From Clostridium cylindrosporum DSM 605 (GTDB lineage: Bacteria > Bacillota > Clostridia > Clostridiales > Caloramatoraceae), in contig NZ_LFVU01000004.1 in NCBI RefSeq assembly GCF_001047375.1, positions 62,001 through 126,000 of the forward strand: a DNA stretch of 64,000 nucleotides. Reading direction: 5' to 3'. Shown piece by piece: positions 44,946-54,742 of the stretch. Every line of letters begins with the position of its first letter. The first letter of the stretch is position 1. The notes below the pieces were generated by a model, which ran no database searches, was not told the origin of the DNA, and saw only the letters and a program-made list of their open reading frames with translations. The position numbers and the translations under genes were made by a program.

Positions 44946-47900
44946 CTATGGTGCTGTTGGCCCATCCGGAATAGTAGTCAGCTTTTTTGCTTCTTCAACT
45001 ATTTTATTCATAGCATCATCAATTTCTTTAATCGTGTTTTTATTGCTAAGATTTAAAGTAGCTCTGTTCGTAATAATATAATGTGCTACTTTAATTTTAT
45101 CAGCAGCATCAATACTCCACCAATCAGCTTTACCACCCATATCTGAAACCAAAGGTATATAACCTTCTATTGCAGCTATCAGCTTATTCCTTGTTTCAGA
45201 GTACTGTTCAACAGATTCCTCTTGTTTAAATTCCTTATATCCATACTCAGTAGAATTTAATAAAACACTGCTTGCCAAACTATTAAATCCATCTATTTGA
45301 CCCTTATAGAACTTCAATGCGTACTGCAACATATAGTCTTCATTTGGTACTATATCAATAAGTTTGCTCTTTAATATATTTGGATCTGGATTTTCTTTGA
45401 TTATTCTCTTAACAGTTAGGTTATTTTTATCTGCCCCTGTTTTCCCAATAACCTTTATTAGCCTTTCCGCAATTTCCTTTTTGTTTTCAGCTGAGTAAGT
45501 TTTATAGTTTGTTGTTACTTTATTTATAAGTCTATTCATTACCTTAGGATTATTTAAAATATTTAATACCTTATCTGCATCATTACCCGCTACAATTAAT
45601 GCAGATATATTACTATCATCATCAACCTTAGCCGCTGCATTTCCTGCTTCAATAGCATCATATGCAGTTTGTGCTTCTAACTTCTTAGACTGATCTACTA
45701 ATACTTCTTTCATTTTATCTACATAGTATGTATAGTTAACATCTACAAAAGCTTTATTAAGATCACCTGTACCTACAGTTAAAGATATACTATTAACATC
45801 ATCTTTTTCGCTAAATGAATACTTATATTTTGGTTCAGTTCTATGTGTTGTATAACTTTGTAGATTTTGAAGAAGTTTTCTAAACTCACTTTGACCCTTA
45901 GTCTTATCAAAGTTTGAAATTGCCTCTAAAGTTTCTATTATAGCTATCTTATCAGCTTCAGCTATCAAGCTAGAGAAATCATATATTTTTCCTGTATTAG
46001 CATTATTAACAGCCTTTGTAGTAGTTATTATACTGCTCTTTGTGTCCTTTACTACCTTTTTATAGAACTCTTCTAAATTCTCATTTAATTGACCAAAAGT
46101 AAAGTAAGTTCCATTAGCTTTAATTTCTGTTAATGTTTTTAGTTCATTAAATACATTTGTAGTTGATCCAGTATCGTTAGCCTCAGCAATTTTAAATGAT
46201 GAATACTTAGCCTTTGAAACTATAAGCTGTCCAGCCTTCGAGGAATCATTAGGGTCTATATACTTTTCTATTTGATCCGTTATTGCCTTCTGATCTAATG
46301 AAGTCTCTGAATTCTTATTTCTTAAATCTATTTGCTTTTGATTTACTGCATAAATTATATTTTGAAGGTCATTAAGTGTTGGATTAGTTATAGGTTGTAA
46401 GCTCTTGCCATAGAATGTATTGTTTCCACCTTGAGTATTAAGAGCAATACCCGCGGAATCAGATACGGCATCTATTGTATATGACTTACCCCACATCTCA
46501 AGTCCTGTAACTATTGGATCATATGCCCCTTTAATAAGCTTATAGATTTCTTCTGAACTCTTAGCTTTTTGAACAGATGGAATTAAGGTATCCATAGTCA
46601 CCTTTTGAGGGAATATGTAGTAGAATTTACTTTGTGATTTATCAGGTGAATCTACCTTTATCTCTATTTTACTGTATTTACTTATATCAGATGGGTAATA
46701 TGCTCTCCCACCTGTTTCTGAAGTTACTAATTTTTCGTTATCTCCTCTAACAGTTATAGTCGCCCTGTCACTATTTGCAAATACAGTTAATCCTGTTATA
46801 GGTTTACCTTCAAACCAGTATACCTTATAAGCATCACTTGAATTTACATTAGATGACGTAGCCTTGTTAGGATCAATTTTTATACCAACTTCATTATCAA
46901 TTGTCCAAGATGATATACCTGCATTACTTTCTGCATTCTCACCCTTAACTCTAACATTTAAAGTAAATTTAGCTTGATTTCCTACCTTGTCCTTTGCCGT
47001 ATATACAATAGAATATAATCCTTCTATTGCTGTATTAACACTGACTATCTGCTCCAACTTTGAACCTGTATCCTTATAAACAGTTACAGTAGGAGTAATA
47101 TTCCCATCAATATTATCCTTAGCTGTTGCTACAGGGTTTGTAAAAGTTTGTTTATAATCTAGGTAAATCATATCACCATCTTTATATCCATTAATTGTTA
47201 TAACAGGTGCTGTATTATCTGTTGTGCCTGTTCCGCCTGTTCCACCTGTTCCACCTGTTCCACCTGTTCCGCCTGTTCCACCTGTTCCACTATCCGGAGC
47301 CCCTGGAATCTTGGCATCACCTACAGCTATGAATCTATAGGCATTACCTTCATTTTTATTACTATCCATAACGTTATATCTTATTTGATATGTTCCAGCT
47401 TTGCTTGTATCTATAGAAGTTACATATTCACCCGTTACTATGTTCATATATGTAATTTTAACCTTAGATGTTATTATTCCGTCAACATTATCTATAGCAG
47501 CAAATCCTGCCTCAGTATACTTTCCGCTTACAGCTATATTCTGATATATATTTCCTGCTAGAAGTATTAGTGGAATATCATTTTTATTCGCTCCACCATT
47601 TCCTCCACTACTTGTAACTGTACTTCCTGGAAGCTTGCTCTGTGCTACTAGAAGCACCTTAACATTATTTCGAATAATATCCTTTATACGACTTGTAGGC
47701 ATTTTGAAAACTGCCATTAATGCATCACTTAACATATCATCTGCTTGTCTAACACTTGCAGTTGTTGGAGATTCCTTTGCAAGTCCATGGAACATACTAC
47801 CTTGTTGATATAATTGATTAGCATATTTATATTCCTTAGTCTCTTTAACTTTTATATCTCTAATGTCATTGAACTTTCCATAGCTTCTTTCTGAAAGTGC

Positions 47901-48347
47901 TTTTTTTGCATATTGAACATCTGGATGTGTTAATTTCCCTATATATGTATTTGCTCTATTTAAGTAAGTTTCAAAAACAGGTACATTATCTATGTTGTTT
48001 ACATTTTTGCTCATACTGTCTTCAAGTTTACTTAGATGTTCAGTTGCTCTTATGACAGCCTCTGATCTTGATATGCTTGCGTTTAAGCTTCTTTTAGCCC
48101 CGCTATTCGGTATTTTTGCAACTGCATTTTTTGCGTTATAAAGAACATTGTTAAAATGCCCTAAGTTCTTTATTCCCAAGTAATTTTTTCTCAATGTACT
48201 AGTAAGATAATTAACATGATCATTAGCTAGTTGTAAATTGCTCTTAGGAGCTGCTTTTACTTCTTGTACTGATTCTATACTAGCTCCTAAAGCAGATATT
48301 GTAAGTATCCCTGCCATACCAAGAGCTAATTTTTTCTTCTCTTTCAT
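44946..48347 (-). CDS. Large secreted surface protein: NYxGxKN domain, two DUF5011-like Ig domains, long C-terminal region
   Basis: An 1133-residue secreted protein. A signal peptide (residues 1-33, VKAA) is followed by the NYxGxKN domain (NYLGIKNLGHF at 55, second repeat at 115, then ALSERSYGK-FNDIRDIKV) and a DUF5011/Ig-like domain (about 255-345, GKYTEAGFAAIDNVDG). A Gly-Gly-Thr linker (353-373) leads to a second Ig-like domain (about 378-470, VATAKDNIDGNITPTV). About 660 residues of unrecognised, helix-rich sequence follow. No LPXTG sorting signal or S-layer-homology repeats are seen, so anchoring is unknown. AAAGGAGGTCG precedes the ATG. It is the largest protein in the window and probably a major surface or matrix protein. 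Confidence 0.8.
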   Translation of the reverse strand: MKEKKKLALGMAGILTISALGASIESVQEVKAAPKSNLQLANDHVNYLTSTLRKNYLGIKNLGHFNNVLYNAKNAVAKIPNSGAKRSLNASISRSEAVIRATEHLSKLEDSMSKNVNNIDNVPVFETYLNRANTYIGKLTHPDVQYAKKALSERSYGKFNDIRDIKVKETKEYKYANQLYQQGSMFHGLAKESPTTASVRQADDMLSDALMAVFKMPTSRIKDIIRNNVKVLLVAQSKLPGSTVTSSGGNGGANKNDIPLILLAGNIYQNIAVSGKYTEAGFAAIDNVDGIITSKVKITYMNIVTGEYVTSIDTSKAGTYQIRYNVMDSNKNEGNAYRFIAVGDAKIPGAPDSGTGGTGGTGGTGGTGGTGGTGTTDNTAPVITINGYKDGDMIYLDYKQTFTNPVATAKDNIDGNITPTVTVYKDTGSKLEQIVSVNTAIEGLYSIVYTAKDKVGNQAKFTLNVRVKGENAESNAGISSWTIDNEVGIKIDPNKATSSNVNSSDAYKVYWFEGKPITGLTVFANSDRATITVRGDNEKLVTSETGGRAYYPSDISKYSKIEIKVDSPDKSQSKFYYIFPQKVTMDTLIPSVQKAKSSEEIYKLIKGAYDPIVTGLEMWGKSYTIDAVSDSAGIALNTQGGNNTFYGKSLQPITNPTLNDLQNIIYAVNQKQIDLRNKNSETSLDQKAITDQIEKYIDPNDSSKAGQLIVSKAKYSSFKIAEANDTGSTTNVFNELKTLTEIKANGTYFTFGQLNENLEEFYKKVVKDTKSSIITTTKAVNNANTGKIYDFSSLIAEADKIAIIETLEAISNFDKTKGQSEFRKLLQNLQSYTTHRTEPKYKYSFSEKDDVNSISLTVGTGDLNKAFVDVNYTYYVDKMKEVLVDQSKKLEAQTAYDAIEAGNAAAKVDDDSNISALIVAGNDADKVLNILNNPKVMNRLINKVTTNYKTYSAENKKEIAERLIKVIGKTGADKNNLTVKRIIKENPDPNILKSKLIDIVPNEDYMLQYALKFYKGQIDGFNSLASSVLLNSTEYGYKEFKQEESVEQYSETRNKLIAAIEGYIPLVSDMGGKADWWSIDAADKIKVAHYIITNRATLNLSNKNTIKEIDDAMNKIVEEAKKLTTIPDGPTAP
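47227..47289. repeat. 9-bp tandem repeat encoding the Gly-Gly-Thr linker
   Basis: Seven head-to-tail copies of CCTGTTCC(A/G) on the plus strand, coding Gly-Gly-Thr on the minus strand. The unit is a multiple of three, so copy-number changes would lengthen or shorten the linker without a frameshift. Confidence 0.9.
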
Positions 48348-48482
48348 CTACACGACCTCCTTTAACCTATGAATATATATACGTAAATCTTAAAAATTCA
48401 AAATCATAACCTATGGTTTTTTTATCGTCCAATTCCTATGAATTCTAGATAAGAGTTATAGAGTAATAATTTTAATAACATA

Positions 48483-48524
48483 AAAATAAGGAAATTAGGA
48501 CTTAAATCCTAATTTCCTTATTTT
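48483..48524 (-). terminator. Terminator of the EAL protein gene at 48535
   Basis: A perfect 18-bp stem (48483-48500 with 48507-48524, loop CTTAAA) ending in T4, about 10 bp past the stop. Confidence 0.85.
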
Positions 48525-48534
48525 ATATCTATAA

Positions 48535-50871
48535 TTATTTCATAAGATCTTCAAAATCATCCTTAGGCATAGGCCTATTAAATGCATACCCTTGTACCAA
48601 ATCACATCCTACCTTCTTTAGAAAATTTGTTTGTGATTCAGTTTCTACACCCTCTGATACAACTGAAAGATTTAATGATTTAGCAAGTCCTATAATAGCC
48701 TCAACTATATTCTTACCCTTATCATTTTCTTCAATATCCGTAATAAATGACCTATCTATCTTTAAAATATCAATTGGCATAGACTTTAAATAACTAAGAC
48801 ATGAATACCCTGTACCAAAGTCATCTATAGATACCTTAACTCCGAAGTTTTTAAATCCCATAATAGTATTTGTTGCAAATTCAACATCATTTAATGCTGC
48901 ACTTTCTGTAAGTTCTATCTCTATAAGTTCAGGATTAACTTCATTCTCAGTTATAGTCTCTATAGCCTTATCTATGAAATCACTTTGATACATTTCAGCA
49001 CGGGAAAAGTTAACAGAAATAGGCACTAACTTATAATTCTTTCGCTCCCACTCCTTAATGCTTTCACATACACTTCTTAAAACAAACCTACCAATAGGTA
49101 TTATAAATCCTGTTCTCTCAGCTATAGGAATAAATTTATCCGGTCTTATAAGTCCCTTAACTGGATGTATCCACCTAATTAATGCCTCTGCACCAACCAT
49201 ACCCTCAGTACTTAACTCATATTTAGGTTGATAATATACTTGAAATTCATTATTCTCAAGGGCCCTTACTATCTCTTTTTCTATATTTTGTTCATCTATT
49301 AAATCCTGTCTAATAGCCTCATTAAAAAAAGCAAGCCTTCTTTGATATGAACCCTTAACAGTTATTCTAGCCATATTCGCCATATTAATTACGGACTTTA
49401 TGTCGTCACTAATTCCCTTATCACTTACAGTAGTGCATACCCCATATGCCATAAGAAGATCAATATGAGGCTGGCCCTCTATCTTAATAGAATTTATCTT
49501 CTTTTCAATTTCACTTACTATATGTGTTATTTTTAAATTAGTGTATGAAGGGTTGAATACTTGTCCATCTCTTATATGTCCTAAAAGCTCAGCATACATG
49601 CTTATATCATCAGTTACTAGTGGCTCATCTTCTTCCTCTGGAACCTTGAACAAGATCCCAAAGAAGTCATTTGAAAACCTCCCATATATAGTCTCATTTC
49701 CAAACATACCCTTCAATATCTTTGCTATTTCTTTTAATAACTTATCTCCATATTTATGACCAAACATATCATTGATAACTTTAAAGCTACCTATATCAAA
49801 ATATATCATAGCCCATGTTCCAGACTTTTTAGCAATGTTTTTCTCAGCATCCCTAACAAATCCATTATAATTGCTTATTCCTGTTAAATAATCTGTATAG
49901 GCTAGTTTTTGGTATATCTTATTAGCCCTCTTTTTACTTACAAATATATATATAGTAAATATGAATAATATAATACAAATGGTAAAATACATAATCAGAT
50001 TGTATTTAGTAATATCAACAGCTCTCTTCTCAACAATACTTGATGGTGCTACACTAACAAGTATCCAATCATTAACACCTTCAATAGTAGTATAAGCAAT
50101 ATGTACATCACCACGTTCTAAAGATATTTTCTTTACACCACTTATAACACTCTTCCCTTGAAGGCTAGAAATACCAAGTTCCTTAAGTATTGTTCCACTA
50201 CTCCTTAGCTTATCTAGATCAAGTATTGAATATATCTTACTATCTTCAAATAAAATATCCCCTTTTTTATTAATAACAAAGGAGTGTCCGTTGCCGTTTA
50301 AAAAAGAAGTAAACAAGGATTTGCTAATTGACTCTACATCCTTCGCCCCAGTTAGTACCCCAACTACTTTCCCATCCTTTATTAATGGAGAGTAGTATGT
50401 CATAACTTCTAAACTTCTGCCCTTATCTAAAAAGGGCTCAGATACATAGTCTTTACCTGACATAGCTACCTTAAAACCTTTTTCCTTAGAAATATTAAGC
50501 CTACGACCACCGATACCTAAATAATTACCACTTATATCCGCTATTCCAAGTGCTATATAATTATCTTTATCCTTTTTTCCCCTTAACAACTCAACCTTTT
50601 TATTAATGTCAAAACTCACATCATACATTAACTCAACTGATAGATCATTAAGCGCTTCAACTCTAGACTTTATTTTAGTGGAAAATGCATGTGATCTTTG
50701 AAGGGAAACTTCCTTAAGATACATCTCCTCTTCATAACTTAAAACACCCTTTATTTTATTAACATACCAAAACGTAATCGTAGAAAAAAACACCAAGAGG
50801 ATAGTTAGTAGTATAAATGTCTTCATAAACTTTTTCCTATTGATCCAACTAATATTAATTTCCTCAGCCAC
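48535..50871 (-). CDS. Membrane c-di-GMP phosphodiesterase: CACHE sensor, degenerate GGDEF, EAL
   Basis: About 778 residues. A membrane helix (about 17-38) is followed by an extracellular CACHE domain (to about 275), a second helix near 290-310, a GGDEF domain and an EAL domain. The GGDEF signature is changed to SNDFF, so cyclase activity is unlikely. The EAL domain keeps GAEALIRW, SVNFSRAEM, IEIELTESA, DDFGTGYSCLSYL, the Lys in DILKIDRSF, and SEGVET, so c-di-GMP hydrolysis is expected. GTG 50871 is preferred to GTG 50880, which lies in the GGGGAGG site. Close relatives are at 55898 and 59987. Confidence 0.9.
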   Translation of the reverse strand: MAEEINISWINRKKFMKTFILLTILLVFFSTITFWYVNKIKGVLSYEEEMYLKEVSLQRSHAFSTKIKSRVEALNDLSVELMYDVSFDINKKVELLRGKKDKDNYIALGIADISGNYLGIGGRRLNISKEKGFKVAMSGKDYVSEPFLDKGRSLEVMTYYSPLIKDGKVVGVLTGAKDVESISKSLFTSFLNGNGHSFVINKKGDILFEDSKIYSILDLDKLRSSGTILKELGISSLQGKSVISGVKKISLERGDVHIAYTTIEGVNDWILVSVAPSSIVEKRAVDITKYNLIMYFTICIILFIFTIYIFVSKKRANKIYQKLAYTDYLTGISNYNGFVRDAEKNIAKKSGTWAMIYFDIGSFKVINDMFGHKYGDKLLKEIAKILKGMFGNETIYGRFSNDFFGILFKVPEEEDEPLVTDDISMYAELLGHIRDGQVFNPSYTNLKITHIVSEIEKKINSIKIEGQPHIDLLMAYGVCTTVSDKGISDDIKSVINMANMARITVKGSYQRRLAFFNEAIRQDLIDEQNIEKEIVRALENNEFQVYYQPKYELSTEGMVGAEALIRWIHPVKGLIRPDKFIPIAERTGFIIPIGRFVLRSVCESIKEWERKNYKLVPISVNFSRAEMYQSDFIDKAIETITENEVNPELIEIELTESAALNDVEFATNTIMGFKNFGVKVSIDDFGTGYSCLSYLKSMPIDILKIDRSFITDIEENDKGKNIVEAIIGLAKSLNLSVVSEGVETESQTNFLKKVGCDLVQGYAFNRPMPKDDFEDLMK

Positions 50872-50880
50872 TTCTAACAC

Positions 50881-51247
50881 CTCCCCTTAATCTACATCTC
50901 AACAGTACAACCATTTATCTCCATATATATACATTTTTCTCCATATGCCCACATAGTAAATGTATTTTTTTGTAACTTATAGTCGTAATTGCAAAATATA
51001 TCGCTATTATATACTTTTTTATAGAGTTTTAAAAGCCATAAATCACATATATTCTTAATAAATACTAAATTTATATATTTTTAACATATAGCCTACATAT
51101 TTATTAAAACCTTTTAGCCTTCTCTACTTCTCTATTTTCCTGTCCACTTCAACATAATTATACAAAATCAAAATTAATAATTAGGTATATTGTGTATTTT
51201 TAAGGGTACTATAAATAATAAACTAAATTATTTAGGAGGTAATAATT
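50881..51247. other. AT-rich divergent promoter region
   Basis: Between the EAL gene and the plus-strand small gene. It is almost entirely A/T. A possible promoter for the small gene is TTGTGT near 51190 with TATAAA near 51210, but the spacing is short. No repeat or gene was seen. Confidence 0.35.
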
Positions 51248-51364
51248 ATGAGCAATAATCCTAAGAACAAAGGTGCAAATAGAGAGAGAAAGTATGATAA
51301 GGAAGGTATTGTTGGTAGTAATCTTCCACTTACTAAGTATGGAAAGCCTGTTAAAAACGATTAA
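51248..51364 (+). CDS. Small basic protein of 38 residues, unknown function
   Basis: A 38-residue ORF starting MSNNPKNKGANRERKYDK, with an ideal AGGAGGT site about 7 nt before the ATG and a strong terminator after the stop, which together support a real gene. It is hydrophilic and basic, with no signal or membrane segment, and ends NLPLTKYGKPVKND. Size and composition recall small spore proteins, but I match no specific Ssp family. Confidence 0.65.
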   Translation: MSNNPKNKGANRERKYDKEGIVGSNLPLTKYGKPVKND

Positions 51365-51388
51365 CTACCTCTATTCTTTTATCACCAT

Positions 51389-51420
51389 AGAAGCCACCAT
51401 ATATATGGTGGCTTCTTAAC
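51389..51420. terminator. Bidirectional terminator
   Basis: A 28-bp perfect palindrome (51389-51416, AGAAGCCACC with GGTGGCTTCT) between the convergent small gene and the second chemoreceptor. Confidence 0.8.
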
Positions 51421-51432
51421 TTTCAAGTAAAT

Positions 51433-53430
51433 TTATATCTTAAATACATCTACCTTTTCCTTAAGAGTTTCTGATTCATTATTTAAATCATTTGCAAAGC
51501 TCTCAACTTCCTCACTAGAAGCTAAAAGCTCCTCTGAAGATGCAGCTATTTGCTGTGCTGAAGCTGAAACCTGTTCTGATACAGCGGATATGCCCTCTAC
51601 CTTATTAACTACAAATTCCTTTGAATCACGAACCTTATTAAGTGATACATTAGTTTCCTTCATAACTGGTTCTATTTCCTTAACTGAAACTATTATATTT
51701 TCAAATGATTTTATAGTGTCTGATGCTATATCTCCCTGTTCATTTAGTAGCTCATTAACCTCTTCAGTAGTGCTAATAACTTCATCTGTTTCTACAGCTA
51801 TAGCTTTTACAAGGTTTAGTATCTCTCCTGAGGACTCCCTTGATTGTTCCGCAAGCTTCCTAACCTCCTGAGCTACAACAGCAAATCCTTTCCCTTGTTC
51901 TCCTGCTCTTGCTGCTTCAATAGCTGCATTAAGAGCAAGTAGATTAGTTTGCTCTGAGATACTATTAATAACATCTGTAATGTTTCCTATCTTAGACACA
52001 GTATCTGAAAGTCCTGTAACCTTAGCCATAACACTTCCAAAGGACTCCTTAATCTGAACTATCGACTCTTCTAGTATATTAATTTGGCTCTTTCCTTCCT
52101 CAGCCCTATTTTGTGCTCCAAATGTTTTATCTCCAACGTTATTTATATTCTCTTCAACCCATTGAAGTTCTCTTGAAAAATCATCAAGTGCACTTACAAT
52201 GTCAGCAAGTTCAGAGGTTTGATTCATTGCTCCTCTTGCTACTTCTTGAATTGCTGAAGCTACTTCATTTGCTGAAACAGACATTTGGCTAGCATTTGTT
52301 TTCAGAATAGCTGCAGAATCTTCTACCTGGTTTGCAGTATCCTTTACTTCTCCAATGACACCTCTTAAACTACCAAGAGTATCATTAACTCTACCTGCCA
52401 TATGTGCTATTTCATCCCTGCCCCTAACATCTACGCTAATTGTTAAGTCTCCATCAGCCATTCTATTCATCATATTAGAAACCTTTACTATAGGATTTGA
52501 TATACCTCTTGAAATTATCATAGCAAGGGCTAAACATACTATAACAGTGATCACTACAATCATACCCAATATCTTTATAGATTGATCACTAATACTAGTA
52601 ATTTCATCCATATACATTGTTGCTACATATGTCCATCCAAGTGTACTATCCTTCTCATATGCTAACATCTTATCTTTTCCATTATAAGTGTATTGTGCTT
52701 TTCCTTTTTCATTAGATAATACTTGTCTGGAAATATCTATTTTCATAAAATTCTTTTGCATTAATTCTTCTTTTTTAGGATGAGCTATAGTGGTACCATC
52801 ATCCTGAATTATAAATAAATACCCTGTATCCCCAATTTTCATGTTATTTATATACTCATTAGAAATCCTAGTTAAGGACACATCAGTTACTACTGTACCT
52901 ATCATTGCACCCTTTAAATCAAATATTGGAACTGCAATACAATATATTGCATTACCTGTACTTACGCTTTTCTTAACCTTAGTAACCTGCATCTTCTGTG
53001 TTTCTTTTATCTTAACAATATAGTCTATTGTAGATCCATCTTGACCTTCAAAATCCCCAAGTGCATCTATTTTAACTAAACCTGTTTTGTCAAACAAACC
53101 TATATCATCATAGGTTCCATAACGTTCAGCATCAGCTTTAAATCTAGCTTTAATTCTATCCTTTAAAGCAAGATCTTCCTTACCTGCATTAACTCCCTCT
53201 AAATAAGTTCTAATATCATTTCTCTTTGATATATCAACAGCTATTTTCTGTACAAAGGTAACTACATCGGTAATTGCCTTTTTAGAAATACTTTGTTGAC
53301 TTACTAGCGTGCTTTCAGCTTGACTTATACTCGAATCTCTTACTTTAAACACAATTATCGAAGTAGATAATATAGTTGGGATAAGTGCAAATAAAATAAA
53401 CATAGCTGTAAACTTGCTTTTTAACTTCAT
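51433..53430 (-). CDS. Methyl-accepting chemotaxis protein with dCACHE sensor (second)
   Basis: A 665-residue chemoreceptor. Helix 1 is at about 7-28, followed by a dCACHE domain (about 35-275) with [19 protein letters not shown], helix 2 near 285-307, HAMP, and a signalling hairpin with [20 protein letters not shown]. The sensor half differs from the first chemoreceptor, so the ligand probably differs. GGAGGAAGG precedes the ATG. It is monocistronic, sharing a terminator with the convergent small gene. Confidence 0.93.
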   Translation of the reverse strand: MKLKSKFTAMFILFALIPTILSTSIIVFKVRDSSISQAESTLVSQQSISKKAITDVVTFVQKIAVDISKRNDIRTYLEGVNAGKEDLALKDRIKARFKADAERYGTYDDIGLFDKTGLVKIDALGDFEGQDGSTIDYIVKIKETQKMQVTKVKKSVSTGNAIYCIAVPIFDLKGAMIGTVVTDVSLTRISNEYINNMKIGDTGYLFIIQDDGTTIAHPKKEELMQKNFMKIDISRQVLSNEKGKAQYTYNGKDKMLAYEKDSTLGWTYVATMYMDEITSISDQSIKILGMIVVITVIVCLALAMIISRGISNPIVKVSNMMNRMADGDLTISVDVRGRDEIAHMAGRVNDTLGSLRGVIGEVKDTANQVEDSAAILKTNASQMSVSANEVASAIQEVARGAMNQTSELADIVSALDDFSRELQWVEENINNVGDKTFGAQNRAEEGKSQINILEESIVQIKESFGSVMAKVTGLSDTVSKIGNITDVINSISEQTNLLALNAAIEAARAGEQGKGFAVVAQEVRKLAEQSRESSGEILNLVKAIAVETDEVISTTEEVNELLNEQGDIASDTIKSFENIIVSVKEIEPVMKETNVSLNKVRDSKEFVVNKVEGISAVSEQVSASAQQIAASSEELLASSEEVESFANDLNNESETLKEKVDVFKI

Positions 53431-53663
53431 ACATCCTTCCTCCTATTTAACTCATTTAATGAGGTATCGCATGTTTTTCCAAATTACTTTATATTCTGCC
53501 AAGTTTTAAATGCCGATTATTCCTATAGAAACAATAGTAAAAATAGCAAACCATTTCTATAAGCATTGATATATCTAGTGTTACATACTTCACATTATTA
53601 ATGGATAGTAATTGTTAATTTTTAATGAACTAATGGTAATTTAGTTTTTTAGATTAGAACTTT

Positions 53664-53699
53664 AAATAAAAAAGCCACTTACACATGTAAGTAGCTTTT
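53664..53699 (-). terminator. Terminator of the transglutaminase-like gene
   Basis: AAAAGC-ACTTAC pairs with GTAAGT-GCTTTT (one C-A mismatch) around an ACAT loop. The minus strand continues with a T6 run. Confidence 0.85.
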
Positions 53700-53707
53700 A
53701 ATTCAAA

Positions 53708-54685
53708 CTATTTATTTATAGATTTTACAATATAACGTGAAGGCATAAACCTTGTGCCTTTTTTAGGTTGATACTTTGACAAATCAGCCTTAGGATAGTT
53801 TTCTTTTATCCAGTAATGGGTTCTTGCCATATAACTATCTGTTTTATTAAAGAAGTCATATGATAGTATAGGCTTTAACTGACCGTTTAAATAGCTAATA
53901 GGATCGTCCCATGTTGGATCAACATGATACCAAATGCTATTGATTTTTACTAGGTTCCATGCATGAGGTACTCCATCACCTGTACCTACAACTATTTGAC
54001 TATCTACCCCTACTGCGTCTAACATTTTTTTCATCGTTGTTGCGTACCCATCACACACAGCAACTTTATTCACTAATATTCCATATGGTGTATGTGAATC
54101 TATAGGTATAGTGTCTTTATCTAAGTTTTCAACATCGTATCTAGCTGTGTTAACAATGTAATCGTGTATAGCCTTTTCCTTTTGATAATCACTCATTGAT
54201 GATGTTACTATCTTAGATGTGATTGAAGCTACTAGACTATTGACTTGACTTGTCTTTCTTTTAACTTCATCTATACTCATATGATAGTTGTAATATATTA
54301 CATATACCTCATTTCCATCTTCTGTGTATTGATAAGCAGAATAGCTCTCAACATAACTCCCTGTTCCAACGAAGGAAATTATCTTTTCAAAGTTACTTCT
54401 AAATCCTTGTAAATTACCTTTTAGATAGCTATTTTTGAAAACCATCTTTACACTTGAATCTACATTTTTTATTGATGAATCAAGGGCTTTATAAAATTCA
54501 TTGTAGTTACTAACACTGTATGTTGGCATGCTTGGAGTAGTAGCTTTATAAACCCCCTGCTTAATAGTTATGCTAAATTCCTTATTGTCCATAGGAGCTG
54601 ATGCTGAAGCCACACCACTAAAAGATGCAGAAACAATAAATGCCCCGATTACCATTGACAATAATTTTCCAGTAAACTTTCTCAT
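53708..54685 (-). CDS. Secreted transglutaminase-like protein
   Basis: A 325-residue protein with a signal peptide (cleavage near SASA, residues 26-30) and a transglutaminase-like cysteine protease fold (about 160-270). All three catalytic residues are visible: Cys in KVAVCDGYATTMK, His in VPHAWNLVKI and Asp in YHVDPTWDDP. Such bacterial proteins cut or cross-link peptides at the cell surface. GGGGAAGGTG precedes the ATG. It follows the NYxGxKN protein gene (54743) by 57 bp on the same strand, so the two are probably co-transcribed. Confidence 0.87.
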   Translation of the reverse strand: MRKFTGKLLSMVIGAFIVSASFSGVASASAPMDNKEFSITIKQGVYKATTPSMPTYSVSNYNEFYKALDSSIKNVDSSVKMVFKNSYLKGNLQGFRSNFEKIISFVGTGSYVESYSAYQYTEDGNEVYVIYYNYHMSIDEVKRKTSQVNSLVASITSKIVTSSMSDYQKEKAIHDYIVNTARYDVENLDKDTIPIDSHTPYGILVNKVAVCDGYATTMKKMLDAVGVDSQIVVGTGDGVPHAWNLVKINSIWYHVDPTWDDPISYLNGQLKPILSYDFFNKTDSYMARTHYWIKENYPKADLSKYQPKKGTRFMPSRYIVKSINK

Positions 54686-54742
54686 AATATCACCTTCCCC
54701 TGGAATATCTTATATGTATTTGAAATTGATTCTTCTCTTAAA

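Noticed and set aside
40571-48480. c-di-GMP riboswitches upstream of surface-protein genes
   Set aside because: I looked in the leaders of the secreted-protein genes for GEMM-I and GEMM-II cores and saw none; the leaders are short and AT-rich.
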